This document shows, in pieces, positions 1 to 10,675 of a DNA stretch of 64,000 nucleotides. Both the position numbers and the translations under genes were made by a program. The DNA lies in the NCBI GenBank assembly GCA_027886185.1, contig WOAB01000595.1:1054001-1118000 (forward strand), given 5' to 3'. How positions within the stretch are numbered: the first letter of the stretch is position 1; the number at the start of each line of letters is the position of its first letter. The notes under the pieces are model-generated. The model was not told where the DNA came from. It made no database searches and saw only the letters and a program-made list of their open reading frames with translations. This DNA comes from Rheum nobile. Lineage: Eukaryota > Streptophyta > Magnoliopsida > Caryophyllales > Polygonaceae.

Positions 1-276
1 ATACTATCATGTGAGAAGTCTGGATCATACAGACCGGTGAAGAATAAGGCGGTGGAAGGTTCCGAGCCAACCCCTAAATCGAACCGGTCAACGAGGACAA
101 AGAAGAGTGAGTGCCCGTTTGAGATGCACAGGTTGTTATCAAAAGAGAGTAAGTTGAGCTTAAAGGTCATCTGTGGATGGCACACTGCACCTACAAGCAT
201 AAACAACATCAATGTTACGAGTAACCATTACAAGCTAATCACCAAATTTAATAGAATCATGTACTTACATACTTAC
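1..276 (-). other. Downstream part of the PMD gene locus, not resolved
   Basis: Minus-strand sequence beyond the predicted splice donor (GTAAGT at 276-271) of the plant-mobile-domain gene. One minus frame stays open from about 200 to the window edge, preceded by a pyrimidine-rich CTTGTAG acceptor-like site near 200. The predicted peptide does not resemble the usual C-terminal part of PMD proteins, so I do not claim a third exon. The plus strand is also open here (37-387) without recognisable content. Confidence 0.25.
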
Positions 277-1216
277 GCCGATACTCATCAAGGACGTGGC
301 GGTAACTCCGAATCCGAGATGGATCCCGTGAAGGGGGGCATAATACCCAATACCATGCCGCTCGTCGGTCATCGTCGGCTCTCCTAACCTGGGGATGCAG
401 ATGTCCGGGAAACCAAGGAAAGTACGCCCATATCCACATCTACAATCGTCACAAAATAAATTTAAACCCTAATTTTTTAAATGATAGTTTTAAAGTTCGG
501 TGCAATATACAAAGATTAAAAGATTAGCGACGTTTTACCTGGAGTAGCAAACAACAACCAGCTATGCTCTTGGCCTTCCCACGTGAAGCCTCACCTAGGT
601 TCCTGTACAGGCAGGCGAGAACTCCGGCTCCCCAGGCCGTCCGCTGGGTACGCTCATGATCCATACACAACGGAAACAACTGACACTTCAGCTTGCTCAT
701 GGACTTGTTCACAAACAAGCTGGACCCGAGCAAGTGGAATAAATACCCTGCTACACAAGACATGGGGTCCTCGCCCAACAAAATCATCCAACGGACATCA
801 AACACAAAGTCCCATGCATCAATCCCAGCTGTCTTCACCCACTTCTTCACCTCCTTTGGGTCGTAGTAAAAAACCTCCTGCCATAAATCGGCCAATGCCC
901 CGTCATCTAGTACCGCACTAACGGTAATCTCGCCCCACGAAAAATGGAAGTTGTTGGTCTCTGGATGCCACCTCTCTACAAAAGCAGAAATGAGGACGTG
1001 GTCCACACTTCCAAACTGAAATGCGTGGAGTCCGGTCAACTCGCTCAGTGAAGCGTAATGCCACCAGCTACCCTCCACCACCTCCCCTCTGGGAATAAGG
1101 CGGTGCCGTCTCCAGAAATCGAGATAGCGTGGACATGTATGAACCTTCATACGACGAGGGGCCTCCCTGGGATCGTGCCATATCCGATGCGCAATGTGCT
1201 GGTCGAAGGATGACAT
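277..1216 (-). pseudogene. Plant mobile domain (PMD / MAIN-like) protein, two exons
   Basis: Exon 1 runs 1216-539 from the first in-frame ATG (residues MSSFDQH). Exon 2 runs 439-277. The 99-bp intron (538-440) has GT-AG ends and joins in phase 0. PMD hallmarks are visible: a YLDFWRRHRL segment, then FVERWHPETNNFHFSWGEITV (family consensus ERW.PETHTFHLP.GE.TVTL), then YLFHLLGSSLF, WGAGVLACLYRNLG and GCCLLLQ, which runs straight into MWIWAYFPWF across the splice. PMD (aminotransferase-like) domains occur in MAIL-type nuclear proteins involved in silencing and in plant transposons. The region between the GE.TV motif and the YLF motif is shorter and more divergent than usual. The frame is open upstream to at least 1320, so the true start may lie further 5'. 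It may be a degenerate gene or a transposon-borne PMD copy. Confidence 0.6.
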
Positions 1217-1239
1217 AAGCTCACCGTTCCCCACACCAT

Positions 1240-1554
1240 AAGGAGGTTCAGGACGGGCGTCACGGCGGGATGGAGAGAGGGAGGGTTGGGAATTGGGTCG
1301 GGAATGGGGTCGAGAATGGGGTCGGGAACAGGCTCATGCTGGGGCGAGTCCTCCATGCCAATATCAACGTCGTCCAATCCAGGGACGGGATCATCGCTAT
1401 GGACGGGACATCGAGACTTCTTCTTCTTCTTCTGCCCGAAAACATCTACCCTCGTTCGCTTGCGGGCATAAGCAGTAACGCGGCGGAGCTCCGTATCCCG
1501 TCCATACGAGCAAAATCGTCGTCGAAAACCATATACTATATCCTGTTTAATCAA
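1240..1554 (-). CDS. Upstream low-complexity region of the PMD locus (basic and proline/aspartate-rich)
   Basis: A minus-strand reading frame starting at 1554 encodes a basic stretch with a run of five lysines (CTT triplets on the plus strand near 1420-1436, NLS-like) and then repeats of the pattern P-D-P-I. It is in a different frame from the PMD exon at 1216. Either a small intron or frameshift near 1240 joins them, or the PMD start lies in its own frame. PMD proteins often carry such N-terminal low-complexity regions. Tentative. Confidence 0.3.
1276..1345. repeat. Imperfect 12-bp tandem repeat GGTCGGGAATGG
   Basis: Four to five degenerate 12-bp units read on the plus strand. They lie inside the open minus frames upstream of the PMD exon and account for the P-D-P-I peptide repeat. 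Confidence 0.7.
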
Positions 1555-1599
1555 AAAATTATTTCTTTTGAGTTACATTTGGTTTATACATTCAATGTG

Positions 1600-2183
1600 A
1601 AGTTTATTTATACTTTTACTGGAAATAATTTACTTAAATATAATATTTTTTTATTTTTTTCATTTAAATTATAAAAATATTTTTCTAATCATTAATATTT
1701 CAAAATGAGATAAATTATCAATTAAGATAAAATAAATTTAGTTATGTTTTTAAATTAATTTAATAAAGCTACTTTTTTCCATTAATTTAAATTATTATTT
1801 ACTTATTTTCTTTGATTTAATTTTTTTTATTTAGTTATAATTTACTTAATACTATTATTTATATTTTTCTTTGATTTAAATTATAATAAATCTATATTTC
1901 CAACTTTAATATTTTAAAATGGTATAAATTATCAGTATCATTTCATACATCTATAATCAATCTATATTTCCAACTTTAGTTATAATTTACTCTTTCATTT
2001 ATTGTTTCCTTATTAGTATCATTTCATACATCTATAAGCAATTTATAACTAAAATCCTTATAATATTATATTCATAAAATTCTATTTTCCTATTAAAATT
2101 TAATTACGAGTGCATTTCAATTATCGTATATCAACAAGTAATTAATATATTAAAAATATTTAAATGAAATTAATTAAATAAAA
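1600..2183. other. AT-rich intergenic stretch
   Basis: Very AT-rich, with no open frame of note and no recognisable element. Short related words recur near 1905-1990 (ATCTATATTTCCAACTTTA twice). It is the target of the hAT insertion at 2192. Confidence 0.6.
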
Positions 2184-2436
2184 CTACTAATTAGACCTGT
2201 CAAAAACGACCCAACCCGAAAACCCGATCCGATCCGAAAGGACCCGAACCCGAACCCGACTTGACCCGAACGCAAATTCGAGCTCGCGGGTCCCCTTTAT
2301 ATTGTATATTTTATTTCATTTATATTAAATATTTTAATATACTTTATTAAATAATAATATAATATTAATTATATTATTATAATTATTTTATTAAAGTTAA
2401 AAATCATAATAATAATCATAAAAAAAGGACATGTTC

Positions 2437-4729
2437 TGTAACACCCCCAAATCTTAACCCATTTGGAAAGGTATTACCGCCAATGATCTTGGTTTTCCTC
2501 ACCAAAGCCACCCAAGGCTTTACCGTTTAAATACAATCCATGAAACACTTATGATACAAAATCATCATAATATTCGATTAAAGCATGAGTCCCAGAATTA
2601 CATCCCAATTCCGAATAGGACTAAATACAGAGTTAAACAAAATACAGCGGAAGTCTTTCTTAAAATATACAAAAAGGGGTTGTGATCGCCATGATCACCT
2701 GCCCAAGGTTCTCAACCTGATTAAAACATTAAAAACATCCAAAAACCATCGTCGTCTTCATAGTCATTCTAGTCTCCTCATATCTGCGCTCTAACTGATG
2801 TGCCGAATCGGACGGATGACACTAGCCAACCATGCAGAGAACAATTTTGGTTGGTTAGTCTAATGAAAGACCATGCAAGGGCACAAAGCAGAAGGTTCGA
2901 AGTAGTCGTATTAGGTTAGACTCATCGTCCCTCGAATAACAGTCGAGTACGATAGTCAACCACCATACTGCTACTGGAATACAGCAAAAGGCATGCACGA
3001 GAGAAGATTCTGGAAGACCGAGTCTTCCCATAAATCAACTCGAAAGAAGACTCCAACGAAATGAGTCTTATAGGAAGATATGACAAAGTCTGGAACATCA
3101 CAGAAGCACAGAATTACAGTATCGCATTCGAGCGACTAAAAGTTAAGACGAGCTTTCCTAGCTGCACTAGCGCCTAGCTGCAGTACTCGCCCAAGGTATA
3201 TTAATTATGTGCGACAATGACACTTATCTTATGATATTCTCAAATGCACAACACGTTATAAGCTTTTAGATATATGTTTCGTCATGAGGGACATATATTG
3301 AAGGGAATCCTTCCCAAGGTTTGTGACACTAGCTAAGTGCACCGCCTCTATACTCGTGTATCAGAGGTTGGGTCATGACCATCCATGTGGTATTAGGTGG
3401 GGTCTAGCCACCTCTCTACCAAATTATAAAGAAACGACTGGATCCCAACGAATCCAACGTTCGTAACTACTAGTGCTAACTAAACAGTTCAAGCACAACA
3501 ATAGTCCACAACATCAACATAACCTCCCTCAAGGCTATCAACATAAATATATATTCATAATAGCGTTGTTCTAACAGATATACAACCTATTATAATATCA
3601 TATTTTAGTTTTCCAAAACAATTAACAAAATTGTTCCCAGACGAACACAGTATTCATTCCAAATTAATTACTCAATTAAACAACTGATAATTAATGGAAA
3701 CATGGAATGATGAGCAAGAGCGAACCGCCACTTGCCTTAAATCCGCAGAAGCTTAACGAAGCTAGGTACTACGACAACTGGTTTCCGGGCTCGAAGCAGG
3801 GACAGATCTGGTAACACAGACTCTTTCGGATCGACCCATAAAGAAACCCTAAGTTAGATTCGACAACAACGAGTACGAATCTAAAGAATAACGAAAGAAA
3901 TCGAAAGGAACGAAGCCCGATCGAAATCCACAAAAGCCAAGGCCGAAACAAGCCAAGAGCTTCTGGGCGGCGGTCGCCGCCTGCCTTACGGCGGGCGCCG
4001 CTACGAACACCGAGAAAGATTACGAGAGGCACAAAACTCACCGACGGCGATCGTTTTGGCTCTCCTTTGCCTTGCTTTGGATTCTAAGCTTTCAAGGGCC
4101 TCTAAAGCTTCACTTTGCAACTGGAATAACACCAAATGGAGCTCCGGCGATTGATTGTGAATTATCCGGTGAGACTTGGATTTCCGGTGAGATGATTGTG
4201 AGGGAGATTGAGCTTCAGATTTGTTCTCAATTCAGCTCCCAAAACTCCAGGGGACAACCAAAGGCACGTGGAGGGCTAAGATCGGAGGTCACCCGATTCG
4301 CCGACCATCACGGAGTCCAGCCGGCGAGGCAGGGCTAGGCCTACGTCTAGGCGGCGGTCGCTGCCCATTTTGGCCTGCGGCGGTCGCTGCGTTTTGGCCC
4401 GCGGCGGTCGCTGATTTTCGGTGCCACTTGCCAAGTTGCCGGAAGAGGATGACGATGTCAGAGCCTGTCAGGCGGCGGTCGCCGCCAAGCCCATTTTTCG
4501 TCCGTTTAAGCTTGGAACAATAAGGTCTTAATCCAGGATAAATAATAATCGTACACGAACGAGTATTAAGTCCCAAAATATGTCGACTGTATATTATTTT
4601 ACTTAGAAAAAATATTATAGAGATTAAGAATATTACAGAATGTCTTTCTGTCTCTGAAATTAAATCGACGTACACAACAGACGTTTAGGTAATTTCCAAA
4701 ATACCCTTACAGAAATACGGGGTATCACA
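2437..4729 (-). mobile_element. Solo LTR, family 1 (gypsy-type), inside the hAT MITE
   Basis: On the plus strand it runs from TGTAACACCCCC to GGTATCACA and is flanked by the 5-bp duplication TGTTC (2432-2436 and 4730-4734). It is about 2.29 kb with no internal region, so it is a recombined solo LTR. By comparison with element A, whose PBS and PPT are visible, the sense strand is minus. The small ORFs in it (for example 3769-4041 and 4289-4675) come from GC-rich box sequence, not genes. A second copy in the other orientation is at 7694-20048. Confidence 0.85.
3966..4490. repeat. GC-rich dyad boxes, GGCGGCGGTCGCCGCC type, in family-1 LTR
   Basis: Box centres (GGTC/GGGC) lie at 3972 and 3993, 21 bp apart. 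Further boxes centred near 4356, 4382, 4406 and 4476 are spaced 24-26 bp or stand alone. The arms (GGCGGC / GCCGCC) are near-perfect inverted repeats. See the paired-dyad finding. Confidence 0.75.
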
Positions 4730-4981
4730 TGTTCGACCCGCCGGGTCAACCCGAACCCGACCGACCCGGAAATTTTACCAACCCGATCGACCCGAACCCG
4801 ATTTGACCCGAACCCGACATGACCCGAACCCGAACCCGACCAACCCGACCTAGTTGACAGGTCTACTACTAATCCATGTATAAAGATAACCTAAAATTAT
4901 TCTAATAATATCTAAATAAAAATAATTCATAATATTCTACCTTTCAAAATAAATTAAATATAAATAACAGATTATATACAT

Positions 4982-5543
4982 TTAAACATAATTAAACATA
5001 AAAAGTTCATAAAATACCTCATAAGTACGCCGTTTCGGCTTTAGAACCACCGAAACACTTTTCGATTCGCTCGCCTTAATCATAGACGCCAGCGACTCAT
5101 CCCACGTCGACGACTGCGCCACCGCTTCCGCTCCGATTGCTGCCGCCACAGAGAGAGCGTTTTCGGACCCCACCACTCCCACCCACAACTCCTCCACCGA
5201 CCCAGGCCCGAACCGACCCGACCCCACCTCTTCCACCGACCCAAGCCTGAAACGACCCGACCCCACCTCCTCCACCGACCCAGGCCCCAACCGACCCGAC
5301 CCCACCTCCTCCACCGGATCCACCTCCACCACCACAACGTCTCCGGCCTCCTCCAACCTTCTCCGGCCCCACCTCCTCCCGCGCGCAGGTCCTCTAGTCC
5401 AGCTCCTCCAGCGCGCAGGCTCCACCTTATTCGACCACTCCCGTGCTCAGCTCCTCGTCCACCGCCGTCTCTCCTCCCGCATCCACCATCGTCGCATCCC
5501 TAGATCCGACAGCCCGCCGTCTCAAATCGTCACCGATGTCCAT
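4982..5543 (-). pseudogene. Unidentified exon-like coding stretch with minisatellite
   Basis: I do not recognise a family. On the minus strand an ATG at 5543 opens a short acidic peptide that stops after about 38 codons. A shifted frame then stays open from 5425 to 4982. It has a basic Arg/Trp-rich start, a 13-residue repeat of the pattern V-E-E-V-G-S-G-R-x-G-P-G-S, an Ala/Ser-rich part and a basic end (LKPKRRTYE), followed by GAG|GTATTT, which could be a splice donor near 5014. This could be the first exon of a gene with a frameshift, or fortuitous openness in GC-rich sequence. Confidence 0.3.
5188..5315. repeat. 39-bp minisatellite, about 3.3 units
   Basis: Units start at 5188, 5227, 5266 and (partial) 5305. 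A unit reads on the plus strand roughly CCTCCTCCACCGACCCAGGC followed by a CCGAACCGACCCGACCCCA-like half. The period is a multiple of three and keeps the minus frame open as a 13-residue repeat. Confidence 0.8.
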
Positions 5544-5639
5544 TTCGCCGCCCGCCGATGTCAATTTTTAGGGTTTAGGAAAAGGGAACAAGATGAAAGA
5601 TGAAGGAGGAGGAGGGAACAAGGCGCGGTACGCGCAATA

Positions 5640-5940
5640 TACCTAGCGTTTATGAACGCTACAGTATGGTGTTTTTAAACGCCATGTTGTAGCGTTCACA
5701 AATGCCATATTATAGCGTTCAAGTACGCTACAATCGAACCAAAGGAAAAAATTTGAACCAGTCGAATTTAAAAAATTGAACCGGTTAAAAAAAATTCAAA
5801 AATTTAAACGCCATTTCGTAGTGTTTAACATGAACCGGTTCATATTTTCTTAACCGGTTCATTTTAAATGCTACCATGTAGCGTGTACACGTTTTTTTTT
5901 TGAACGCTACCATGTAGCGTTCAAGTGCGGTGCGAAAACA
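5640..5940. repeat. Cluster of short inverted GTAGCGTT / AACGCTAC words
   Basis: The words TAGCGTT and AACGCTA (or one-base variants) recur in alternating orientation at least eight times in 300 bp, for example near 5645, 5655, 5692, 5716, 5726, 5878, 5911 and 5924. The last pair forms TGAACGCTA-CCATG-TAGCGTTCA. Poly-T tracts and AACCGGTT palindromes lie between them. It may be a fold-back MITE, but ends and target duplication were not resolved. Confidence 0.55.
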
Positions 5941-6243
5941 AAAAAAAACTGGTGTAAACAAGACCCCCGTTTTTTAATGATTCAAAATTAGAATGTGGGC
6001 ATACAATTATAGATTCATGTATAACTTCTAAAAAATACAAGGTTCCCTTTTAAATAAATAATATGCCTAAATTATCAATTTGGATGTTTTTTACAAGATC
6101 TTTATAAAAATATCAATATTAGATTTCCTTCTACAAAGTTCTAATCTAGATGAATAGGGACGCTCACTTGCGGACCAGGCTTAGGGTGTTTAATGCGGAC
6201 GGTCATCGACGACACGATTGAAGAAATCAACAACTTAGATCAA

Positions 6244-6540
6244 CGAGTACATTGCTTGTGAAATGAGCACGCGCTAAGGAAAATTAGCACAATTGTATTT
6301 ATGTGATTTTGACAAAAAAAGAAGAAGGGAAGATATAAATGTCCCCAGCCACTTAAAACACCAAAACACTTCACTATCCAAAACTTGCTTGTGAAATGAG
6401 CGCGAGTACATTGCTTGTGAAATGAGCGCACGCTAAGGAAAATTAGCACAATTGCATTTATGTGATTTTGACAAAAAAAAAGGGAAGATAGAAATGCCCC
6501 CAATCACTTAAAACACCAAAACACTTCACTTTCCAAAACT
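6244..6540. repeat. Tandem duplication, period 159 bp
   Basis: The segment starting CGAGTACATTGCTTGTGAAA at 6244 repeats at 6403 and continues to about 6540 (second copy slightly shorter). Differences include A-tract length and a few substitutions. Minus ORFs over it are shadows of the duplication. Confidence 0.85.
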
Positions 6541-6716
6541 TATTGGCATTTTCGTTTGAAAGATTAAAAAATCCAAAACCTAATATCGGCTTCAAGAGCA
6601 AAATCAAACGGAAATCGATTGAGAGAAGCAAAATTGAGAACAAAAATCGCCATTGAAGAGCACATTCAACCTCGCAAAAGGATACCACTCAAAAAATCAA
6701 AAATTGCTTAACCAAG

Positions 6717-6768
6717 ATGTCAAGTGAAGAGCAAATAGCAACGAACAATAGTGGATCTGAAGAACAAG
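6717..6768 (+). CDS. Possible first coding exon of an unidentified gene
   Basis: An ATG in fair context (ACCAAG before it) starts MSSEEQIATNNSGSEEQ and runs into CAAG|GTAAGATC, a good donor site. Upstream is AC-rich leader-like sequence. No downstream exon could be joined with confidence. A pyrimidine tract plus TTTGCAG at about 20263 could be an acceptor, but the peptide after it is not recognised. Low confidence. Confidence 0.25.
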
Positions 6769-7693
6769 GTAAGATCACACCATATCTTGCCTTTTACAAC
6801 TTCAAGTTCTTATTGCTAGACTACTCGAAGATTATAGAGTTCATGTAATTGAAAATTTTATAAGGTTCATGTAATGTTAGGAAATATAGGGTTTGTGAAG
6901 TAATTTGATATGAAAATGCATGTATGAGTTCATATTTGAAAAAATAGTACTTTCTAGGGTTTGTGTCATGTGGAATTATAAAGATGATGAAATGTAGAAA
7001 TTCTAGGGTTTATAAAAAATTAAAGGTTCTTGAAGTAAGAATGAAAGTCTTAGTTTGAGAAAGCGTTGTAAAAAACAGAGATTTCAGTGTTATGAAGTTC
7101 ACAAGACGAGTTTTGAGGTTTTACGCGCGCCTATGAAGCAAAGGGGTTGTGCGAATGCTAGCCATGCCAAAACTCGTTGCAATTTATACTAAATGTTTGT
7201 TGTTTCCACTGCATAATGTTTACGGTTGGAATGTGTGATTGATGTTTTCATTTGATAATAATGTGGTCCATGTTTTTTTAGTTTCAAGTTCATGTGTAGC
7301 AGACGTTAGGTTCATATGTAATGTTCATGCTTATAAAAGATTCTATTATGGCGTTCTATGTTTATATGAATAGGGGTATGTTCATGTGTAGCCTAGGGTT
7401 CATCTTCTGAATTGAATGCTTGTTTGGATATTGCACACAATCACAAAACTAAATGTGTACACTATAAGGTCAACGCGTGGTTCATATGGTTTACATTTGG
7501 GGTTCATGTGTACTATGCATTAGGTTCATAGATATGATTAATGTTTTTGAAGATTATGTTATGAGGTTCATGTGTTTTATATATGATGTTCATGCCATTT
7601 TAAGTCTTTATTCTTAATGAATTAATCTTGTGTGATATCTTATGTTATCAACTGGTGGTTCATGGGGTTTACATTTTGGGTTCATGTGTAATT
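6769..7693 (+). other. Intron-like region rich in GTTCATGT words
   Basis: This AT-rich non-coding stretch repeats words of the form (A)GGTTCATGTGTA many times (about 6840, 6862, 7081, 7288, 7310, 7381, 7397, 7480, 7500, 7566, 7590, 7662, 7680). The same words continue at 20049-20623 and 39437-39560, which indicates one old locus later split by the large insertions. Confidence 0.5.
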
Positions 7694-7939
7694 TGTGATA
7701 CCCCGTATTTCTGTAAGGTTATTTTGGGAATTTTGGGAATTTTTTCGAGTACCCGTTTCGTACGTCGGATTTAATTCAGATAGTTTGAGACATTCTGTAT
7801 AGTGCTCTGTATCTGTAATATTTTTCTCAGTGAAATAATATACAGACGACGTGCTTTGGATTTTAATACTCGTTCGCGTACGATAATTTTATCCCGGGTT
7901 AAAGTTGTTGTCGTTCAAAACCAGGATGGGCGCGAAGCC

Positions 7940-8570
7940 ACAGGGGCGGCGACCGCCGCATTTATGGCGGCGCCCGCCGTCGCCAGGCTCGAGGACTGGC
8001 ATGGTCGTCTTCCTAGCTGGGCGCCAGGCCTAGTGGCGGCGACCGCCGTGCAGTACGGCGCCCGCCGTAATTCACCCGCCGTAGGCAATTTGTGAGGCGG
8101 CGACCCTTGCTCTCCGTGGCGCCCGTCGTCGTTGTCCGGAGGTCTTTGCCCGATGGTCGCCGGCGAGCCTCTGACGCGCCGAAGTAGGCCTGCTCCGCCT
8201 CGTCGTAGGGCCATCATTGTGTTCCCGGTGCTTTGGCTATAAAAGGAGGTGTTTGGGAGGGGTTTTTGAGCTCAATTCACAGCCCAAGCTCTCCCAAATT
8301 CTTGCCTCACCGGAGTTGTGCCTCGCCGGATTTTTGAAGCTTTTGCCGGAGGTCGTTTGGTGGTGTTTCCAGAGTGCCTTTGTGAAGCTTTTGGTAGCCT
8401 TGTAGGTTAGAAACCAAAGCAAGTCGAAGGAGGCCGAGTCGCTCGTGTTTTGGGTGAGTTTTCTCGCCGTTTCTGTCGTCTGAGTTCTTCACGGCAACCG
8501 TCGTGTTCTTCACGGTGCCCGCCGTGATGAACTGCGGCGACCGCCGCCAAGAACGGCGACTGCCGCCAGT
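7940..8570. repeat. Five pairs of GC-rich dyad boxes in family-1 LTR
   Basis: Box centres (GACC/GCCC, arms GGCGGC/GCCGCC) are at 7951+7972, 8041+8060, 8102+8121, 8496+8517 and 8539+8558, so spacings are 19-21 bp. Spacer sequence differs in each pair. The ORFs at 7802-8095, 7915-8217 and 8307-8633 are created by this GC-rich zone. Confidence 0.8.
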
Positions 8571-9693
8571 GTCCAGAATGCCTTTTTGGGCTTTTGTCTT
8601 TGGTGGTCGTCGTTGTGGCGTCGTTCCTTTCATCGTCTTTAGATTCGTACTGTGGTTATGTTGGATCTAACTTAGGGTTCCTTTTATGGGTCGACTCGAA
8701 GGTCTTTGTGCTTTCGGAGCTATACCCGTGTCAAGCCCGGAATCCCGTCGTTGTCGTTAGGCTTGTTTCTATTATGCGGATTAAGGCAAGTGGCGGTTCG
8801 CTCTTGCTCATCGTTCCATATTTACATTAATTATCAGTTGTTTATCTAAGTAATTAATTTGGAATGATTATTGTGTTTATTTGGAAATGGTTTTATAAAC
8901 TGTAATAATGATATTAATAGGTTGTATATCTGTTAGAACAACGCTATTATTTATGTTCGCCTTGAGGGCATTTATGTATCTTGAACTATTTTTGTGCTCG
9001 AACTGTTAGTTAGCACGAGTATTCGTAGGAACGCCTGGACTCCGAGAGGTCCATTCGTTTCTTTATAACTTGGGGAAAAGGGCGATCAAGACCCTACGAT
9101 AGTAGAAGCTTGGACTCTGTGAGGTTCATTCCTTCGATATAAGTCCAGAGGCTTGGATTCTGTGAGGTCCATTCCTTAGTTGTATGTCCTGCGTGACAGA
9201 GCATATGTTTAAAAGCTCATAATGTAATGTGTGTTTTGAAATTTAATAAGATAAAGTGCCCGAGTGCACATAATTAATATACCTTTGGCGAGTAGTGCAG
9301 CTAAGTAAATAGTGCAGCTAGGAAAGCTCGTCTCGACTTTTTATCAGAGTACGTTCTCTTTTCAATCTGGATTCGCTATAAGCGGTGAGATTGGTCGTGA
9401 ACCGAAACATCTAAGTCAGCTTTTAAATCACTGATGTCTGATTCTTTAAACGTTCCAGATTTGTCATATTTCCTTAAAGACTCAATCTCTTAGAGTCTCT
9501 TTTCGGGTCGATTTCTGTGAAGATTCAGTCTTCCAGAATCTTCTCTTGTGCATACCTCTTGTTTATTCCAGTAGGAGTATGATGGTTGACTATCGTCATC
9601 GGTTATTATTCGAGAAGCGATGAGTATAACCTAATATGACTGCTTCGAACCACTCTGCTTTGTACCCTTGCATAGTCTATTCAGTAGACTAAC

Positions 9694-10363
9694 TGTTTTG
9701 GGGCGAAAAGATCGGACGACCTAAATCGCCTTAGACGGGGTAACTAGTCGATCGGGTGATAGAAAATAATCCAAACCAAATAAATAATAGACAAACAAAG
9801 AATAAATGTAGAATAGCGAGATGATTTTATTAGATGTCGTGTTAATCGGATCGAATCGAGATACAACTTATTGTAGTAAGACAAGAGATCGGGTAGGACT
9901 CGACCGATGGCTTTCAGGTTGCGACCGGTGACGAATCAGCGTGGATGACTCTCGGAGAGCTAAGCTTGGAGAAGATATGTTGTTCTGATGTATTTCTGAG
10001 CGAGAATGCTTGTGTGTGGCGTCATTTGTGTTTGTATCCTTCTTATCTTCCTCTTCGTCCAAATATGGTAAGTCTTTTTACTCCTCTTACCGTTATGTCT
10101 TGATCGTATATTTTATCTTCAATGCTGAGAGTAATGGCGGAGATTATGCCATTAAATCATTGTAATTACGGTGGCTTGAATGTTGTGGTCGTTGCGTAAT
10201 CTGGGCATTTAATGTATGGCGAGATTCTTGCGATCCTGTCGGAGGGCATTCGACCAGAGAAGTCTCGTCGCCTCCTCTGGGATTTTCCCTTGTTCTTCCG
10301 ATCTATCGTGGGCTTGGGTTTGATTTACTCGACCCGTTCTCCCAGGGGAAGCCAGGCCCAACA
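9694..10363 (-). repeat. 3' LTR of the Tat element (670 bp)
   Basis: On the plus strand it runs TGTTTTGGGGCG ... GGCCCAACA. Its first 603 bp match 19019-19621 closely. The PPT lies just outside at 10364-10383. Confidence 0.9.
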
Positions 10364-10383
10364 ATAGCCCCAAGTTTCCTTGG
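10364..10383 (-). other. Polypurine tract of the Tat element
   Basis: On the minus strand it reads AAGGAAACTTGGGGCTAT directly before the LTR start TGTTGGGCC, the expected plus-strand priming site. Confidence 0.75.
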
Positions 10384-10528
10384 GCTTTCGGTTTAAGCAA
10401 GGAAAGTGGAATCCGAGGCAACTTCCGTAAACACGATCTCCACCATCCTTTTTTGGCGCATTTGTTCAGGGCTACGTGGCATGTGATCGGGGCATGATGC
10501 GACGCCTCTGCAAATCTTCACTTCCCTC

Positions 10529-10537
10529 CATAAATTC
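10529..10537 (+). promoter_or_regulatory. TATA-like box before the antisense gene
   Basis: CATAAATTC lies about 145 bp upstream of the antisense gene's ATG (10676), followed about 30 bp later by a CT-rich leader. It is a plausible promoter for antisense transcription inside the element. No expression evidence exists here. Confidence 0.3.
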
Positions 10538-10675
10538 AGAGCAGAGGGAATCGATTAGTCTTCATCTCATCTTCCTTTGCAAGCTTCTTCTGGTAAGCTT
10601 TTCGGTCTTTCTTGCCATAGCTTTTTGATTTCTCTAGTCATAGCTCTTCGATTCCCCTCTCTTTCTATTCTCGAA

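Larger units (their letters stand above)
2192..4865. mobile_element. Non-autonomous hAT MITE (about 376 bp without its insertion)
   Basis: The terminal inverted repeats are TAGACCTGTCAA (2192-2203) and TTGACAGGTCTA (4854-4865). The 8-bp target duplication CTACTAAT lies at 2184-2191 and 4866-4873. TAG...TGTCAA ends and an 8-bp duplication are diagnostic of hAT. Both subterminal zones are arrays of ACCCGA/ACCCGAACCCG (2207-2275 and 4735-4850), a common plant hAT-MITE design in which such words can be transposase-binding sites. The centre is AT-rich with no transposase. A solo LTR (2437-4729) splits it. Confidence 0.85.

Noticed and set aside
4221..4675. Overlapping ORFs in the family-1 solo LTR
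   Set aside because: They coincide with GC boxes inside a solo LTR with defined ends and have no domain.
4735..4850. ACCCGA-rich array as an interstitial telomere repeat
   Set aside because: The plant telomere unit is CCCTAAA/TTTAGGG. This array is the subterminal zone of a hAT MITE, as shown by TIRs and the 8-bp duplication.
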